This document shows positions 44,689 to 53,886 of a stretch of DNA of 64,000 bases, one piece after another. The notes under the pieces were generated by a model. It was not told the DNA's origin and ran no database searches. It saw nothing but the letters and a program-made list of their open reading frames with translations. This stretch comes from Armatimonadetes bacterium UBA5352 (lineage in GTDB: Bacteria; Armatimonadota; Zipacnadia; Zipacnadales; UBA5352). The stretch spans positions 1 through 64,000 of the forward strand of contig DHPY01000116.1 in assembly GCA_002411015.1 (NCBI GenBank), given 5' to 3'. Each line of letters begins with the position of its first letter. Position 1 is the first letter of the stretch. The position numbers were made by a program, and so were the translations under genes.

Positions 44689-44877
44689 GTGAAGAAGCCA
44701 GTTGTTGATCAGGATAGCTGCACGGGCTGCGGCCTCTGCCCCGACATCGCCTCAAACACGTTCAAGCTCAATGACGACGGTGTCGCTGAGGTCATCGACC
44801 CGCAGGGCGACGACGAGGACACCATTCAGGAAGCCATTGATTCGTGTCCCGTCGAAGCGATCTCCTGGGAGGAGTAG
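44689..44877 (+). CDS. Small [4Fe-4S] ferredoxin
   Basis: The 62-aa protein has one iron-sulfur motif: C11, C14 and C17 in CTGCGLC with C53 in SCPVEAI, as in single-cluster Fer4_13-type ferredoxins. The chain is acidic (DDEDTIQEAID), fitting an electron carrier. The GTG start is set by AGGGAGGT about 8 nt upstream. It stands alone, followed by a terminator-like hairpin. Confidence 0.92.
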   Translation: MKKPVVDQDSCTGCGLCPDIASNTFKLNDDGVAEVIDPQGDDEDTIQEAIDSCPVEAISWEE

Positions 44878-44902
44878 CTGCCGCTCACGCGCGGAAGCTC
44901 TA

Positions 44903-44928
44903 GGGGCGGCGTCATCTGACGCCGCCCC
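44903..44928 (+). terminator. GC-rich hairpin behind the ferredoxin gene
   Basis: A perfect 12-bp inverted repeat (ggggcggcgtca / tgacgccgcccc) with a 2-nt centre begins 26 nt behind the ferredoxin stop. The centre reads CATCTG, as in the hairpin at 14461-14486, and no U-tract follows. Confidence 0.65.
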
Positions 44929-45106
44929 GCTTCATGCCGCACCGGGGGGGCCGTCGAACCACACAGATCCGCCATCCGTCTGGACCATCAGCATGAGCAC
45001 TGAACGTCGCCTACACCCGCTGACCCGCACACCGGGAGGGCATCGCGGCTCCTGGCGAGAGATCCAGGGCCAGCACCCGGGCGTGCGCGATCCTCGCAGC
45101 ATACGC

Positions 45107-45730
45107 ATGAGCGACTGGCCAGCCTCGGTCAACGCGGCCATCATCGCATCGCTCGCGCTCATCACCGCATTTGCTGTACTCAGCGCCTCCGTCGCCTCGC
45201 CTGTAGGCCCGGTGAGAGCCTGGGCTCGCTGGACCGCTGATGATGGCGCGATCAGCCTGGAGCACCCTGCGGGCTGGGCGGTGCGCGACATCGGCGCGGG
45301 GCAGCCGCATATCCTCATACTGCGCTCAGAGTGGGTCCGCATCCACGTGATCAGCGCGGCTGAGCTGGCATCGGTGGTGAGTGCCTACGCATCGCTGCCC
45401 GACGAGGCGAGCCGCTACCGCGCACTTGAACTCGTGCACCAGGCGGCCGCCGACGCATGGGGGTCGTGGATGGGCGACGAACAGCTTGAGGAGGGCAGTG
45501 TCGGCAGGACGGTTATTGGGGGCAAGCGCGCGGTCTGGACGCAGTTCCGGTATGTCGGCAGCGGGATTGAGGGTGGCGAGCCGATGACCGGCTACCGGGC
45601 GACGATCATCGGTGAGAGCGGCGGGATCATCGCAGGCGCGATTGCCCCGAGCAGGAACTGGGACGAGTTCAAGCCGATCGCGCTGCGCGTGCTGCAGAGC
45701 ATCCGCGTTCACCCGGCAGCGCAGCAGTAG
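45107..45730 (+). CDS. Membrane-anchored protein of unknown function
   Basis: The 207-aa reading has a hydrophobic helix near the N-terminus (NAAIIASLALITAFAVLSA). An exported domain of about 165 residues follows, with HPAGWAVRDI, a turn typical of PsbP/DUF1795-like small domains, and a C-terminal FKPIALRVLQSI. The start is uncertain: ATG at 45107 puts the helix at the N-terminus but has no clear ribosome site, and ATG at 44993 would add 38 residues. A longer frame reaching into the ferredoxin gene is discarded. No function can be stated. Confidence 0.6.
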   Translation: MSDWPASVNAAIIASLALITAFAVLSASVASPVGPVRAWARWTADDGAISLEHPAGWAVRDIGAGQPHILILRSEWVRIHVISAAELASVVSAYASLPDEASRYRALELVHQAAADAWGSWMGDEQLEEGSVGRTVIGGKRAVWTQFRYVGSGIEGGEPMTGYRATIIGESGGIIAGAIAPSRNWDEFKPIALRVLQSIRVHPAAQQ

Positions 45731-45731
45731 A

Positions 45732-45760
45732 CCGCGCGATCGCGGCCTCCTCGCGCGAGG
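45732..45760. terminator. Palindromes between convergent genes
   Basis: A 5-bp stem (ccgcg / cgcgg, 45732-45745) and a 12-bp palindrome (cctcgcgcgagg, 45749-45760) fill the 31-bp gap between the membrane-anchored gene and lgt. A shared terminator is possible. Confidence 0.35.
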
Positions 45761-45761
45761 C

Positions 45762-46733
45762 TCAACTCCTCTCCTCACGCCTGAAGGGCCACTCGCGCGC
45801 GATGACGATGGCTGCGGCGATCACGAAGATCGCCACTGAGGCCGCCTGCGCCATCGTGAGCACTGGAAGAGGCTCCCAGACCTCGCCCGTTGCCCCACGC
45901 CGGAAGATCTCCACCACGTAGCGCACTACCGAATAGAGCGCCAGGAACGCGAGCAGGCGGTCGAACGGCTTCCGCAGCCACGGGGTCATCCACAGCAGCA
46001 GCGGCAGCGTGAAGGCCAGCGTCCCTATGACAGAGTAGAGCTGCGTAGGATGCGAGGGGAAGGCCGGACTCGTTGCTGTACCGCTTTGCGGGAAGGTCAC
46101 CGCCCAGGGCAGATCGCAGCGATGGCCGTAGCAGCAGCCGTTGACGAAGCAGCCGATGCGCGCGATGGCATAGCCGATGGCGATGCCGGGCGCCCCCAGG
46201 TCGAAGACGCGCGCGAAGCTCACGCCGATGAGGGGCGAGGCGATCGCGAGGACCAGCAGGCTCCCCGCCAGTCCGCCATGCCAGCTCATCCCGCCGCGCC
46301 AGAGATCGAAGACGCTTGCGGGATCGCCTGAGTAGTCGGACAGGTTGAGCAGCACAAAGCCCAGCCGTCCGCCGACGATGCCGCCCGCAAAGCCGATGAG
46401 GCCTACCTGCAGGACCTGCGGGCCTGTGAAGCGGTAGCGGTCGCGATCGCGGTACATCCACGCCAGCCCGGCCGCGAAGGCGAGGAGCATCATCACCCCG
46501 TAGGAGCGCACCATCAGGGGGCCGATGCGGTTGACGATGAAGTAGGTGATGACCGCGGGCACCGCGGCCTGCAGCAGGATCTCCCCGATCACCAACGCGG
46601 TCAGACGGAGGCCGCCCTCCTCCCCGCGCCGCTCGAGCCATGTCCAGAGCGCCACGATCGCGAGGAAGAACAGGAAGATCAGCGGCACGTGGATAGCCTG
46701 CCACGGACCGACCTCTATGAGCGTCGGATGCAC
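45762..46733 (-). CDS. lgt: Prolipoprotein diacylglyceryl transferase
   Basis: The 323-aa membrane protein carries the Lgt signature RIGCFVNGCCYG with GRLGFVLLN upstream and HPTQLYSV downstream. It has about seven helices. It transfers diacylglyceryl from phosphatidylglycerol to the lipobox cysteine of prolipoproteins, for example the metal-binding protein at 39093. The GTG start at 46733 gives the family-typical MHPTLIEVGPW start and has GGGGTG upstream. It is longer than the usual 260-300 aa because of an extended N-terminal helical region. The Gfo/Idh/MocA gene lies 40 bp upstream, so they may share a transcript. Confidence 0.93.
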   Translation of the reverse strand: MHPTLIEVGPWQAIHVPLIFLFFLAIVALWTWLERRGEEGGLRLTALVIGEILLQAAVPAVITYFIVNRIGPLMVRSYGVMMLLAFAAGLAWMYRDRDRYRFTGPQVLQVGLIGFAGGIVGGRLGFVLLNLSDYSGDPASVFDLWRGGMSWHGGLAGSLLVLAIASPLIGVSFARVFDLGAPGIAIGYAIARIGCFVNGCCYGHRCDLPWAVTFPQSGTATSPAFPSHPTQLYSVIGTLAFTLPLLLWMTPWLRKPFDRLLAFLALYSVVRYVVEIFRRGATGEVWEPLPVLTMAQAASVAIFVIAAAIVIAREWPFRREERS

Positions 46734-46773
46734 CCGCAGTCACCCCCTGCACGGGCCGCGTCAGACCAGGCCA

Positions 46774-47748
46774 TCACAGCGCGCTCGCGTCAACTGCGAC
46801 GCCGTCGCGCATGGAGATCCTGGCCGCCTCAAGCGCGACCATCGTGTGACGCACGTTGCGGCCCGACGGCCCCGGCTCGACACCCTCGCGGATGGCCCGA
46901 ACGAACTCCCCCACCTGCGCACGCCAGCTCGCGGGGCTGTCGAGCGGCTCCTCGACGACCCGGTCGCCGAAGCGGATGCGCTCGGACTCAACCATCATCG
47001 CGCCCTCGGTGCCGATGACCATGCACTCCCACGCGCCGAAGGGCGTGTTCAGACTGTGCTCGTAGGTCGCCATCGGCCCGTCCACCAGCGACAACTGCAT
47101 GGTGATGTCATCCATATCGTTCCAGTAGGGATTGACGGCGCGCCCCTGCGCGAAAACCGTCTCCGGGCGGCCGTCCACCAGCCAGAGGATCATGTCAACC
47201 TCGTGCGCGCCGTAGCCGTAGAGCACCCAGCCTCCGGCCTCTTCGGGCCGTCGGGCCCATTCGGAGCGGAACTCGCCGGACAGCGCGAGCCGCCGGCGGA
47301 GGATGTTGCGCACCTCACCGATCGCGCCGGCACGAATGAGCTCGCGGGCGCGGATGTTCGCCGGGCGGAAGCGCAGGATCTGCCCCACCATCAGGACGAC
47401 TCCCGCGGCGTCCGCGGCGGCGATCATGCTGTCGGTCTCGGCGAGCGAGGTCGCCATCGGCTTCTCCGTCAGCACATGCTTGCCCGCCTGCGCCGCCGCC
47501 ACCGCGACCTCGCAGTGGAGGTGGTGCGGGAGGAGCACGGACACCGCATCAACGCGGTCATCGGCGAGCAGTTCGCGCCAATCGGTATACACCGCCGGGA
47601 CATCGAACTCCTCGGCCCGGGCCCGCGCGGCCTCTTCGTTGATGTCACAGACCGCTACGGTGCGAATCCCGTCAATGTGACGGTAGGCCGGCAGGTGGGC
47701 CCCGGCGATGCCTCCGCAACCGATCGCTCCGATCGCGATCTCGTTCAT
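46774..47748 (-). CDS. Gfo/Idh/MocA-family oxidoreductase
   Basis: The 324-aa protein has an N-terminal Rossmann domain with GAIGCGGIAGAHLPAY and the family motif TEKPM (about residue 94). A C-terminal alpha/beta domain follows, with GGWVLYGYGAHEVDMILWL; its Gly-rich and His residues are typical of the active site. It oxidises a sugar, inositol or pyranoside with NAD(P). GGAG lies about 9 nt before the ATG. Its neighbours, an FSA-type transaldolase upstream and a PfkB kinase further upstream, suggest a role in sugar catabolism, but the substrate is not clear. Confidence 0.88.
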   Translation of the reverse strand: MNEIAIGAIGCGGIAGAHLPAYRHIDGIRTVAVCDINEEAARARAEEFDVPAVYTDWRELLADDRVDAVSVLLPHHLHCEVAVAAAQAGKHVLTEKPMATSLAETDSMIAAADAAGVVLMVGQILRFRPANIRARELIRAGAIGEVRNILRRRLALSGEFRSEWARRPEEAGGWVLYGYGAHEVDMILWLVDGRPETVFAQGRAVNPYWNDMDDITMQLSLVDGPMATYEHSLNTPFGAWECMVIGTEGAMMVESERIRFGDRVVEEPLDSPASWRAQVGEFVRAIREGVEPGPSGRNVRHTMVALEAARISMRDGVAVDASAL

Positions 47749-47863
47749 TGGTGAGGACTCCCTCTGCGCGCCTTGCGAACGCGAGAGCCGCCGGTGGTGG
47801 CGCCGGCGACCCTCGCGATTCTGCTTCCAGCGCCCCTGGTTGCCTGGCCGTTGCCTGCGGGAG

Positions 47864-48529
47864 CTACCCGCCGAGCTTCTCCTCGAGCTTCCGGTAGTCG
47901 GAGAGGAAGCGCTCGAGACCGATGTCGGTCAGTGGGTGCTTGAAGAGCTGCTGCAGAGTGCCGAAGCCCATCGTGCAGATGTGGGCGCCGCACTGGGTAC
48001 CACGGATGACGTGCTCGACCGTCCGCGCGCTCGCGAGGATGATCTCGGACTTCAGGTAGGGATACATCCGCAGCATCTGGGCGATCTCTTCGACCGACTG
48101 CATCCCATCATAGCCGATGTCATCCTGGCGACCGACGAAGGGCGAGACGTAGGCTGCGCCCGCCTTCGCCGCAAGGAGGGCCTGACCGCAGTTGAAGATC
48201 AGGGTGGCGTTGATCGGGATCCCCATATCGGTGCAGGTCTTGATCGCCTTCACGCCATCGGGGATCAGCGGGATCTTCACCACGACGTTCTCAGCCCAGG
48301 CGGCTCGTTCCTCGGCCTCCTTGATGATCTCGTCATGCTCGACGGCGATCACCTCTGCGCTCACGGGCCGGTCCGGGCCAACGAGGTCGCAGATCTCCAG
48401 GACGGCTTCCTTCATGCTCCGTCCCTCTTTGGCTACGAGGGACGGATTGGTCGTGACACCATCGCAGAGGCCCCAATCGAGCGCCTGCCGGATCTCATCA
48501 ACGTTCGCTGTGTCAAGGAAGAACTTCAT
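47864..48529 (-). CDS. Fructose-6-phosphate aldolase/transaldolase (FSA type)
   Basis: The 221-aa protein is of the short transaldolase type: MKFFLDTAN start, GVTTNPSLVAKEG, the Schiff-base lysine K85 in VVVKIPL and ATLIFNCGQALLAAKAGA. It catalyses reversible aldol transfer between C3 units and sugar phosphates. The start at 48529 is the family-typical one; an ATG four codons upstream is also in frame. It belongs to the long minus-strand run. Confidence 0.92.
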   Translation of the reverse strand: MKFFLDTANVDEIRQALDWGLCDGVTTNPSLVAKEGRSMKEAVLEICDLVGPDRPVSAEVIAVEHDEIIKEAEERAAWAENVVVKIPLIPDGVKAIKTCTDMGIPINATLIFNCGQALLAAKAGAAYVSPFVGRQDDIGYDGMQSVEEIAQMLRMYPYLKSEIILASARTVEHVIRGTQCGAHICTMGFGTLQQLFKHPLTDIGLERFLSDYRKLEEKLGG

Positions 48530-48562
48530 GCGACGGACCATCCTTTCGCCGCCACAGCGGCC

Positions 48563-48814
48563 TCAATCGACCGCCCGCAGATCTGTGACCTCAGGGACCT
48601 CCTGCCGCAGAACCCGGCCGATACCCATCGCGAGCGTCATCTGTGACATCGGGCAGCCCTTGCAGGCGCCCTGCAGACGCACCTCGACAACCTTGTCGTC
48701 GGTGATATCCACAAGCTCAACGCCGCCACCGTCTGCCTCAAGTGACGGACGGACCTTCGCCAGCGCAGCCTCGACCTTCTCGCGCAGTTCCTGCTTCTCC
48801 GTCGCCTCCGCCAT
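48563..48814 (-). CDS. NifU-like C-terminal domain protein
   Basis: The 83-aa protein is a stand-alone NifU C-terminal domain: RPSLEADGGGVELVDI and the CxxC in GACKGCPMS (C51, C54). Such proteins carry or scaffold Fe-S clusters during assembly. AGGAGGA lies about 9 nt before the ATG. It lies 17 bp after the stalk-domain gene and 33 bp before the transaldolase; no other Fe-S assembly gene is in the window. Confidence 0.93.
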   Translation of the reverse strand: MAEATEKQELREKVEAALAKVRPSLEADGGGVELVDITDDKVVEVRLQGACKGCPMSQMTLAMGIGRVLRQEVPEVTDLRAVD

Positions 48815-48831
48815 CGAACTATCCTCCTCGG

Positions 48832-49740
48832 TTACTCTTCGCTCTCTTCAGCTAGTGGCTCGACGGACGCCTCCGCGTCCGGCACGACATCGCGAACCTT
48901 CCATCCGACGGGTTCGCGCACGAAATCAAAGCGCTCGGTCTCGCTAGTTCCGTCGGGGTAGCCGACCATCACGAGCGCCCAGCCTGACATGCCGCCGGCA
49001 TCGAGACGGTACTGCAGGATGCGGATGCCGCGGACCGGGCCGCGCCCGCCCCAGTGCGCCTCGACAATCGTCGGCGCGCCCTGGCCCACCTCGTTCACGA
49101 TCTCCTGCTTGCGCTCCTCCGAGAACAACTCCCAGTGACAGAGGCTGTTGCAGGCATCAGGCTCCAGCGGGGCCACCGCGGCTGCGTCGCCATCGGCAGC
49201 CGGGGAGTGCTCCTCGGCGGGGGGCGCCTCTTCCTCAGTGGGCAGCACATCATACCACTTCTCGATGACCCGCCACATCTTCCCCTGCAGCGTCTGCGGG
49301 TGCGGCGGAATGGCCATCAGCGCCTCGATGTTCTCCTGCGGCAGCCGCAGGAGCATCTCTTGCCCCATCGGGTCCACCCAGACGCCAAAACTCTCCGCCA
49401 CGAAGCGCAGCGGCACGAACGCCCTCCGGTTGATGAGTTGGGGAGCAACGTCCAGGGCGTAGTCGGCCTCAGCGATCTTCGCCTCCGTGCTACCGATCCA
49501 CAGCTCCACCTGAGGCACCGTCGCCCCCTCGGAACGCCACGCGCGGATGTGGCCGTTCTCGTACGTCACGCGGGCCCCAAGCCACTCGAAGATCGGGCGC
49601 AGGGGCACCAGCGTGCGGCCATCGAGTGTCACGGGCTGCACGTCGAACAACAACTCACGGGCCGCACTCGCCCCCACTGCCGTTGTCATCAGAAGCAGCA
49701 GGGCCACCGACCCCGCCACGCAGGCTTGAAGTCTCGGCAT
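48832..49740 (-). CDS. Secreted protein with copper-amine-oxidase-like stalk domain
   Basis: The 302-aa protein has a signal peptide (MPRLQACVAGSVALLLLM, cut near residue 25). A copper-amine-oxidase N-terminal-like domain follows (about 28-140; FDVQPVTLDGRTLVPLRPIFEWLGA, then INRRAFVPLRFVAESFG), a domain common in secreted proteins that bind cell wall or other polymers. A low-complexity Ala/Glu linker and a C-terminal domain with CNSLCHWELFSEE come next. It may be a cell-surface or periplasmic protein. The start at 49740 has GGAG upstream. Confidence 0.78.
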   Translation of the reverse strand: MPRLQACVAGSVALLLLMTTAVGASAARELLFDVQPVTLDGRTLVPLRPIFEWLGARVTYENGHIRAWRSEGATVPQVELWIGSTEAKIAEADYALDVAPQLINRRAFVPLRFVAESFGVWVDPMGQEMLLRLPQENIEALMAIPPHPQTLQGKMWRVIEKWYDVLPTEEEAPPAEEHSPAADGDAAAVAPLEPDACNSLCHWELFSEERKQEIVNEVGQGAPTIVEAHWGGRGPVRGIRILQYRLDAGGMSGWALVMVGYPDGTSETERFDFVREPVGWKVRDVVPDAEASVEPLAEESEE

Positions 49741-49784
49741 CGTCCGTATCACTCCCGGTCCTGTCCGCCTGCCTGCACACGCAA

Positions 49785-50756
49785 TCAGACTCTTGCGCTC
49801 TTCGCCAGCCCCCGCCAACGATCGCCATCCTGCTCGACAAGGAAGTCAGTGGTCTCGCTGAAGCTCTTCAGACCGGTGGTCGCACCCGGGGCAGTCACAC
49901 ACATCGCGCCGACCGCGTTGGCCATGCGGGCGACATCACGAAGCTCCCAGCCGGCGAGTGTGCCAAGGAGGAAGCCCGCCACAAACGCGTCGCCCGAGCC
50001 CGTGCCGTCAACCGCACACACTTCGAATGCGGGCACGCGGACCTCCTCATCGGCCGTGCGCACGTAGCATCCCTCAGGCCCCATCTTCAGCGCCACCGTC
50101 TTCACACCGTGGGCCATGAGCACCTCAGAGGCCTCCTCCGGCGTGTTCTTTCCGGTGATCTCAACCGCCTCCGAGAAGCTCGGCAGGAAGATATCCGTGT
50201 AGGGCAGGACGGGCTCCAGCAACTCCATCCAGCGGCCGGTATCGTCCCAGACGACGTCGAGCGAGGTGATCGTGCCGGCCTCCTGCGCGGCCTTCATCAC
50301 GCTTGCGGCAGGCTCTCCATCGAATCCCGGCATGACAAGTGCGCCGGCGAAGTGGAAGAGCTGCGCATTGCGCACAAGGTCCATGTCTATGTCTGATGGC
50401 TTCATGGTCGCGTTCGCGCCGATGCAGTGGATGAAGGTGCGCTCCCCACCGCTGTCGATCATGACCATCGTCGCGGAGGTGTTGGCCTCATCGGCGACCG
50501 CGATCCCGCTTGTGTCCACGCCCTCGGCCGCCATCGCCTCCCGGACGAACGCGCCAAAGCCGTCCCTGCCGATCTTGCCGATGATCGAGGTGTCCACACC
50601 GAGCTTCGCGAGCCCGATGCCGGTGTTGGCGGCGCAACCGCCTATGCTCATGCCCATGTCATCCACGAGCATCAGCCGGCCATGCTCGGGCTGTGCGTCA
50701 ATCGGTCTTCCCCACACATCTGCGACGACGATTCCAGCACATACTACCTGGCTCAT
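49785..50756 (-). CDS. PfkB-family carbohydrate kinase
   Basis: The 323-aa protein has a ribokinase fold: GGCAANTGIGLAKLG (substrate loop, about 42-56), DGTGSGDAFVAGFL with the catalytic Asp near residue 256, and a MGPEGCY nucleotide segment. It phosphorylates a sugar or nucleoside; specificity is not evident. ATG at 50756 is chosen for AGGTG 7 nt upstream. It may be the first gene of the run towards lgt, given the promoter-like sequence upstream. Confidence 0.9.
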   Translation of the reverse strand: MSQVVCAGIVVADVWGRPIDAQPEHGRLMLVDDMGMSIGGCAANTGIGLAKLGVDTSIIGKIGRDGFGAFVREAMAAEGVDTSGIAVADEANTSATMVMIDSGGERTFIHCIGANATMKPSDIDMDLVRNAQLFHFAGALVMPGFDGEPAASVMKAAQEAGTITSLDVVWDDTGRWMELLEPVLPYTDIFLPSFSEAVEITGKNTPEEASEVLMAHGVKTVALKMGPEGCYVRTADEEVRVPAFEVCAVDGTGSGDAFVAGFLLGTLAGWELRDVARMANAVGAMCVTAPGATTGLKSFSETTDFLVEQDGDRWRGLAKSARV

Positions 50757-50834
50757 GTCCCACACCTGTCTGTTCCAGTCTCGGGCACTCGACGAGATTC
50801 TGCAGGCGACCCGCCTGTCAGTCGCTCAACCCGT

Positions 50835-50843
50835 ATAGTATCA
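50835..50843 (-). promoter_or_regulatory. Extended -10-like element upstream of the PfkB gene
   Basis: On the minus strand TGA is followed by TACTAT (50843 to 50835), about 79 bp before the start codon. No convincing -35 box is present. It would split the long minus-strand run into two transcripts. Confidence 0.33.
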
Positions 50844-50914
50844 GGTTGTCGCTCTGATGACCACCCAACGTGCATCGCCATCTCGCCTATTCGCCGCCTG
50901 GTGACCGAGGTCCT

Positions 50915-53749
50915 TCACCGGCCGTCGGCATGGTCAGGATCGCCGGCCATGGCGCTTCCAGGTCGGCTTCGGCGGAGCGCTTCCCGAGCCCGCATGATCT
51001 CCCGTACGAGGGTCTCGCGGCGTTCCGCGCGCTGCTGGGGGTTGCGGTTGAACTCGCGAACGTTCATCACCATGTCCCAGTTCCGATGGTACTGCGTATA
51101 GAGCGCCATGCGCAGCCGGGAGAGCCGCTGCGGAGGCTGCAGCGTTCCGGTCGCCGCGTAGAGTTCCCGCGCGATGCGCAGATACTCGTAGTCCTCCAGC
51201 GCCCCGCGCAGCAGCTTCAAGCCGACAGTGGGATGGGGCTCCGCGAGCGGCGATCCGTCCTCGCCCTGGCAGAAGAGGAGGCTTGATGCGCACCTGCCCT
51301 CACTGTTCCACATGTCCCAGAAGATGCGATCTATCGGCGCGTCGTCCGCGAGCCAGCCGAGCATGCGGATAGCCGTCACGTCCGCGCGCTCCGCGATGCG
51401 CCACGCCCTCTGGACACCGGCCTCGCCTGCCGCAGCCGTCAGCCGCGCGCCCTCGCAGTCGCCGAGGCCCATGGCGACCTCAGGAGCCATGGCCCAGGTT
51501 CCTGAGAGGGGATCAGGGATCAGATCGTCCGGGGAGTTCACGGCAGAAACGCTGTTCCGCCGCTGATGCGGCCCGATGAGCGGCATCAGGTTCTCCGGCG
51601 ACACGTAGGTCGGCATCGGGTAGCGGTCAGTCACCTGTTCCCAGTGCTCAGCAGCCTCCGCGAGCGCCCGTCGGGGCTGATCGAGCAGGTGCAACTGCTC
51701 GGGCCGGGCGGAGATCATCGCGCGCATGTCCGGAGCATAGGGCCGTGCGCGCGCCAGCATCCTGTCCGCGTCGCTAAAGTCGCTGCCGCCGTCGCCCCAG
51801 CGAGTGAAGTCAGCGAGCATCTCTCGCGGCACCACGCCATGGCCGAGCAGAGCCTCAGCGAATGGCCAGTACTGCGCCGGGCTCAGCGGCGCGCGCTCCC
51901 CGTACCACTGCTCTGCAACATGCTCAGCGTCCAAAGCTGCCGAGATCGTCATTGACGGCGTCACGGGCAGCGTGATGTCATGCACCGTGAGCTCCACCGG
52001 CAGGGCCACGCGATGTTCGCCGTCGGTGGTCACGATATCGCCGCGATAGACGCCCGGGGTGGCATCGCGCGGCACCTCGACCTCCCACCAGATCTGCTGC
52101 TGGTAGGCGCCACCGGTGACCAGCGGCTCCTGCGGAATCAGACGCCCCAACCTGCCCCAGCGGTACCAGTGGATCGTGGATATGCTGCCGACCGGCCCCG
52201 TGAGCGCCTCCGGCAGCACCGCCACCCGCTGCCCATCCGCGGCGTTCAGGATGACGAGCTGGACAGGCACCACTTCGCCGCGCGCGCCGGAGAGTTCCAC
52301 GCGATCGGGCACCTGCAGCGTGCTCGCCCGGTAGTACAAGTCCGGGCGGACCGCGGGCTCGCTGACGTCCGCGATCGCGATCCCCCACGGCGCATCGGGC
52401 CAGCGCCGGGTCGCCGCCAATGGCGTCAGGAGGGCGCGGACGCGGTCAAGCCAGCCGTCGATCTGCCTGATCTCGCGGTTGATCGCGCCCCACTCGTCGA
52501 AGGTGACCTCCGGCGCCTCTGCCCGTGATCGAAGTGCGGCGATGGCTGCGGAGGGCTCCTCGCGTCCAGTGCGCAGCATCTCAGGAACCGCCGATGGCCG
52601 CGGCTGCCCGGCGTCGAGGCTGATTCGGCTCCAGCGCCTTTCGAGGCGCTCGATCTCGCGCAGCGCCGTCCTGCGGTACGCCTCGGGACGGTTCGGGCGA
52701 AAGCCGACGAGGTGCCCGTACTGGTCCACCTCGTGGAAGCTCGGCGCATTGTCGGCGTGCGACATGCCCTCGTTGACCACGCGGTCGTTGCGCGAGAAGA
52801 GGATGCCGAGCGTGTCCCAGTTCGGCAGCGGCATCTCACCGGTCGGATTGCCCTGCAGGTCGCGGCGCTCGAAGCTCTCCAGCGCGAGGCGGATCTCAGC
52901 GGTCCACGCGCCGGGCCCGGTGGCCGTCTTCCACTCGCCGATGTAGTCCCAGTCGGTCAGCCACGCGCCGCCCTCGTCGAAGTATTTCGCGTCGAATACG
53001 ACACCCTTCGGGTTGATGTTGTACTCGTAGTAGGTGGAGTGATCGTGGCCCCAGTCAACGAAGATCTCGGCGGAGTCGTCCCGCCAGACGAAGCCGTCGC
53101 GCTCAGTGATGTTCGCGACGAGGCGGCTAACATCAGGCGTCTCGCAGCGGAAGGCCACATAGAGGTTCTCGTCATCGTAGGCGCACCAGACATCGGTGGC
53201 CATCTTCGCGTCGCCCGGCTCGTTGTACATGCGCCAGTGGCGGTCGCCGATGAAGGCCGCTTCATCCCAGCAGGCGTCAGAGAGGTCGCCGTCAATCATT
53301 GGCGGCTCGGTCACCCGCGGGATGGCGTGCTGGTAGAGCGGCGCGAGCGAGAGCGTGGCACCATCGGCGAGAGGTGTGCCACCGCTGGCGGTGACCCAGC
53401 ACCGTGCGGGGGCGCTTTCTGCGGCGAAGCTCCACTGGACGGGCAACTCCAGCGGAGGACCGAGGCCGGGATTGGCGCGCATGTGCAGCGAGATCGGCTG
53501 AGGGCCCTCGGTCGGTCCGGTGACGGTCGTGAGCGCGGTGCGGCCGTCTCCGGAGTAGCAGAGGGTGAGGGTGCCGGGGCCCTCGATGGTCACGAGGCCG
53601 TCGCAGCGCTGCTCGAAGGTTTCGGTGGGCCTCGGCGCGACCCACTGACCGGAGGCGGACTCGCCCGCCTCGACCGAAGCCAGCGGCTCCTGCGCCCATG
53701 CTACACTTGCCATCAGCAGCATCGTTGCGATTGCGCCCATGCGTGTCAT
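50915..53749 (-). CDS. Secreted glycan-active-like protein with CBM9-like and DUF4091 (GH123-like) domains
   Basis: The 944-aa protein has a signal peptide (MGAIATMLLMASVAWA). A beta domain follows, then a CBM9/DOMON-like module (about 145-335; PPMIDGDLSDACWDEA, YDDENLYVAFRC, WRDDSAEIFVD). A helical linker and a GH123-like catalytic region run over about 480-944 and end with the DUF4091 element LLRGALEDYEYLRIARELY. GH123 enzymes remove N-acetylgalactosamine from glycans; DUF4091 relatives are mostly uncharacterised. ATG at 53749 has AAGGAG 8 nt upstream. The URO-D-family gene lies 137 bp upstream. Confidence 0.78.
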   Translation of the reverse strand: MTRMGAIATMLLMASVAWAQEPLASVEAGESASGQWVAPRPTETFEQRCDGLVTIEGPGTLTLCYSGDGRTALTTVTGPTEGPQPISLHMRANPGLGPPLELPVQWSFAAESAPARCWVTASGGTPLADGATLSLAPLYQHAIPRVTEPPMIDGDLSDACWDEAAFIGDRHWRMYNEPGDAKMATDVWCAYDDENLYVAFRCETPDVSRLVANITERDGFVWRDDSAEIFVDWGHDHSTYYEYNINPKGVVFDAKYFDEGGAWLTDWDYIGEWKTATGPGAWTAEIRLALESFERRDLQGNPTGEMPLPNWDTLGILFSRNDRVVNEGMSHADNAPSFHEVDQYGHLVGFRPNRPEAYRRTALREIERLERRWSRISLDAGQPRPSAVPEMLRTGREEPSAAIAALRSRAEAPEVTFDEWGAINREIRQIDGWLDRVRALLTPLAATRRWPDAPWGIAIADVSEPAVRPDLYYRASTLQVPDRVELSGARGEVVPVQLVILNAADGQRVAVLPEALTGPVGSISTIHWYRWGRLGRLIPQEPLVTGGAYQQQIWWEVEVPRDATPGVYRGDIVTTDGEHRVALPVELTVHDITLPVTPSMTISAALDAEHVAEQWYGERAPLSPAQYWPFAEALLGHGVVPREMLADFTRWGDGGSDFSDADRMLARARPYAPDMRAMISARPEQLHLLDQPRRALAEAAEHWEQVTDRYPMPTYVSPENLMPLIGPHQRRNSVSAVNSPDDLIPDPLSGTWAMAPEVAMGLGDCEGARLTAAAGEAGVQRAWRIAERADVTAIRMLGWLADDAPIDRIFWDMWNSEGRCASSLLFCQGEDGSPLAEPHPTVGLKLLRGALEDYEYLRIARELYAATGTLQPPQRLSRLRMALYTQYHRNWDMVMNVREFNRNPQQRAERRETLVREIMRAREALRRSRPGSAMAGDPDHADGR

Positions 53750-53886
53750 CGCGCTCGCTCCTTAGCTGTCTCTTCGCGGCAGACCTACGGCTGGCGGGCT
53801 GGGGGCCGCCGCTACGGAACGGATACGGCAAACGGCTCGCAGGCTGGTCGTTGGCCGTTCGCCGCCGTTCGCTGCCGTCGCTGCCG

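Noticed and set aside
44702..45106. An N-terminal extension of the membrane-anchored protein reaching into the ferredoxin gene
   Set aside because: It reads the ferredoxin gene in a second frame and crosses a terminator-like hairpin; it has the Arg/Ser/Thr bias of a shadow frame.
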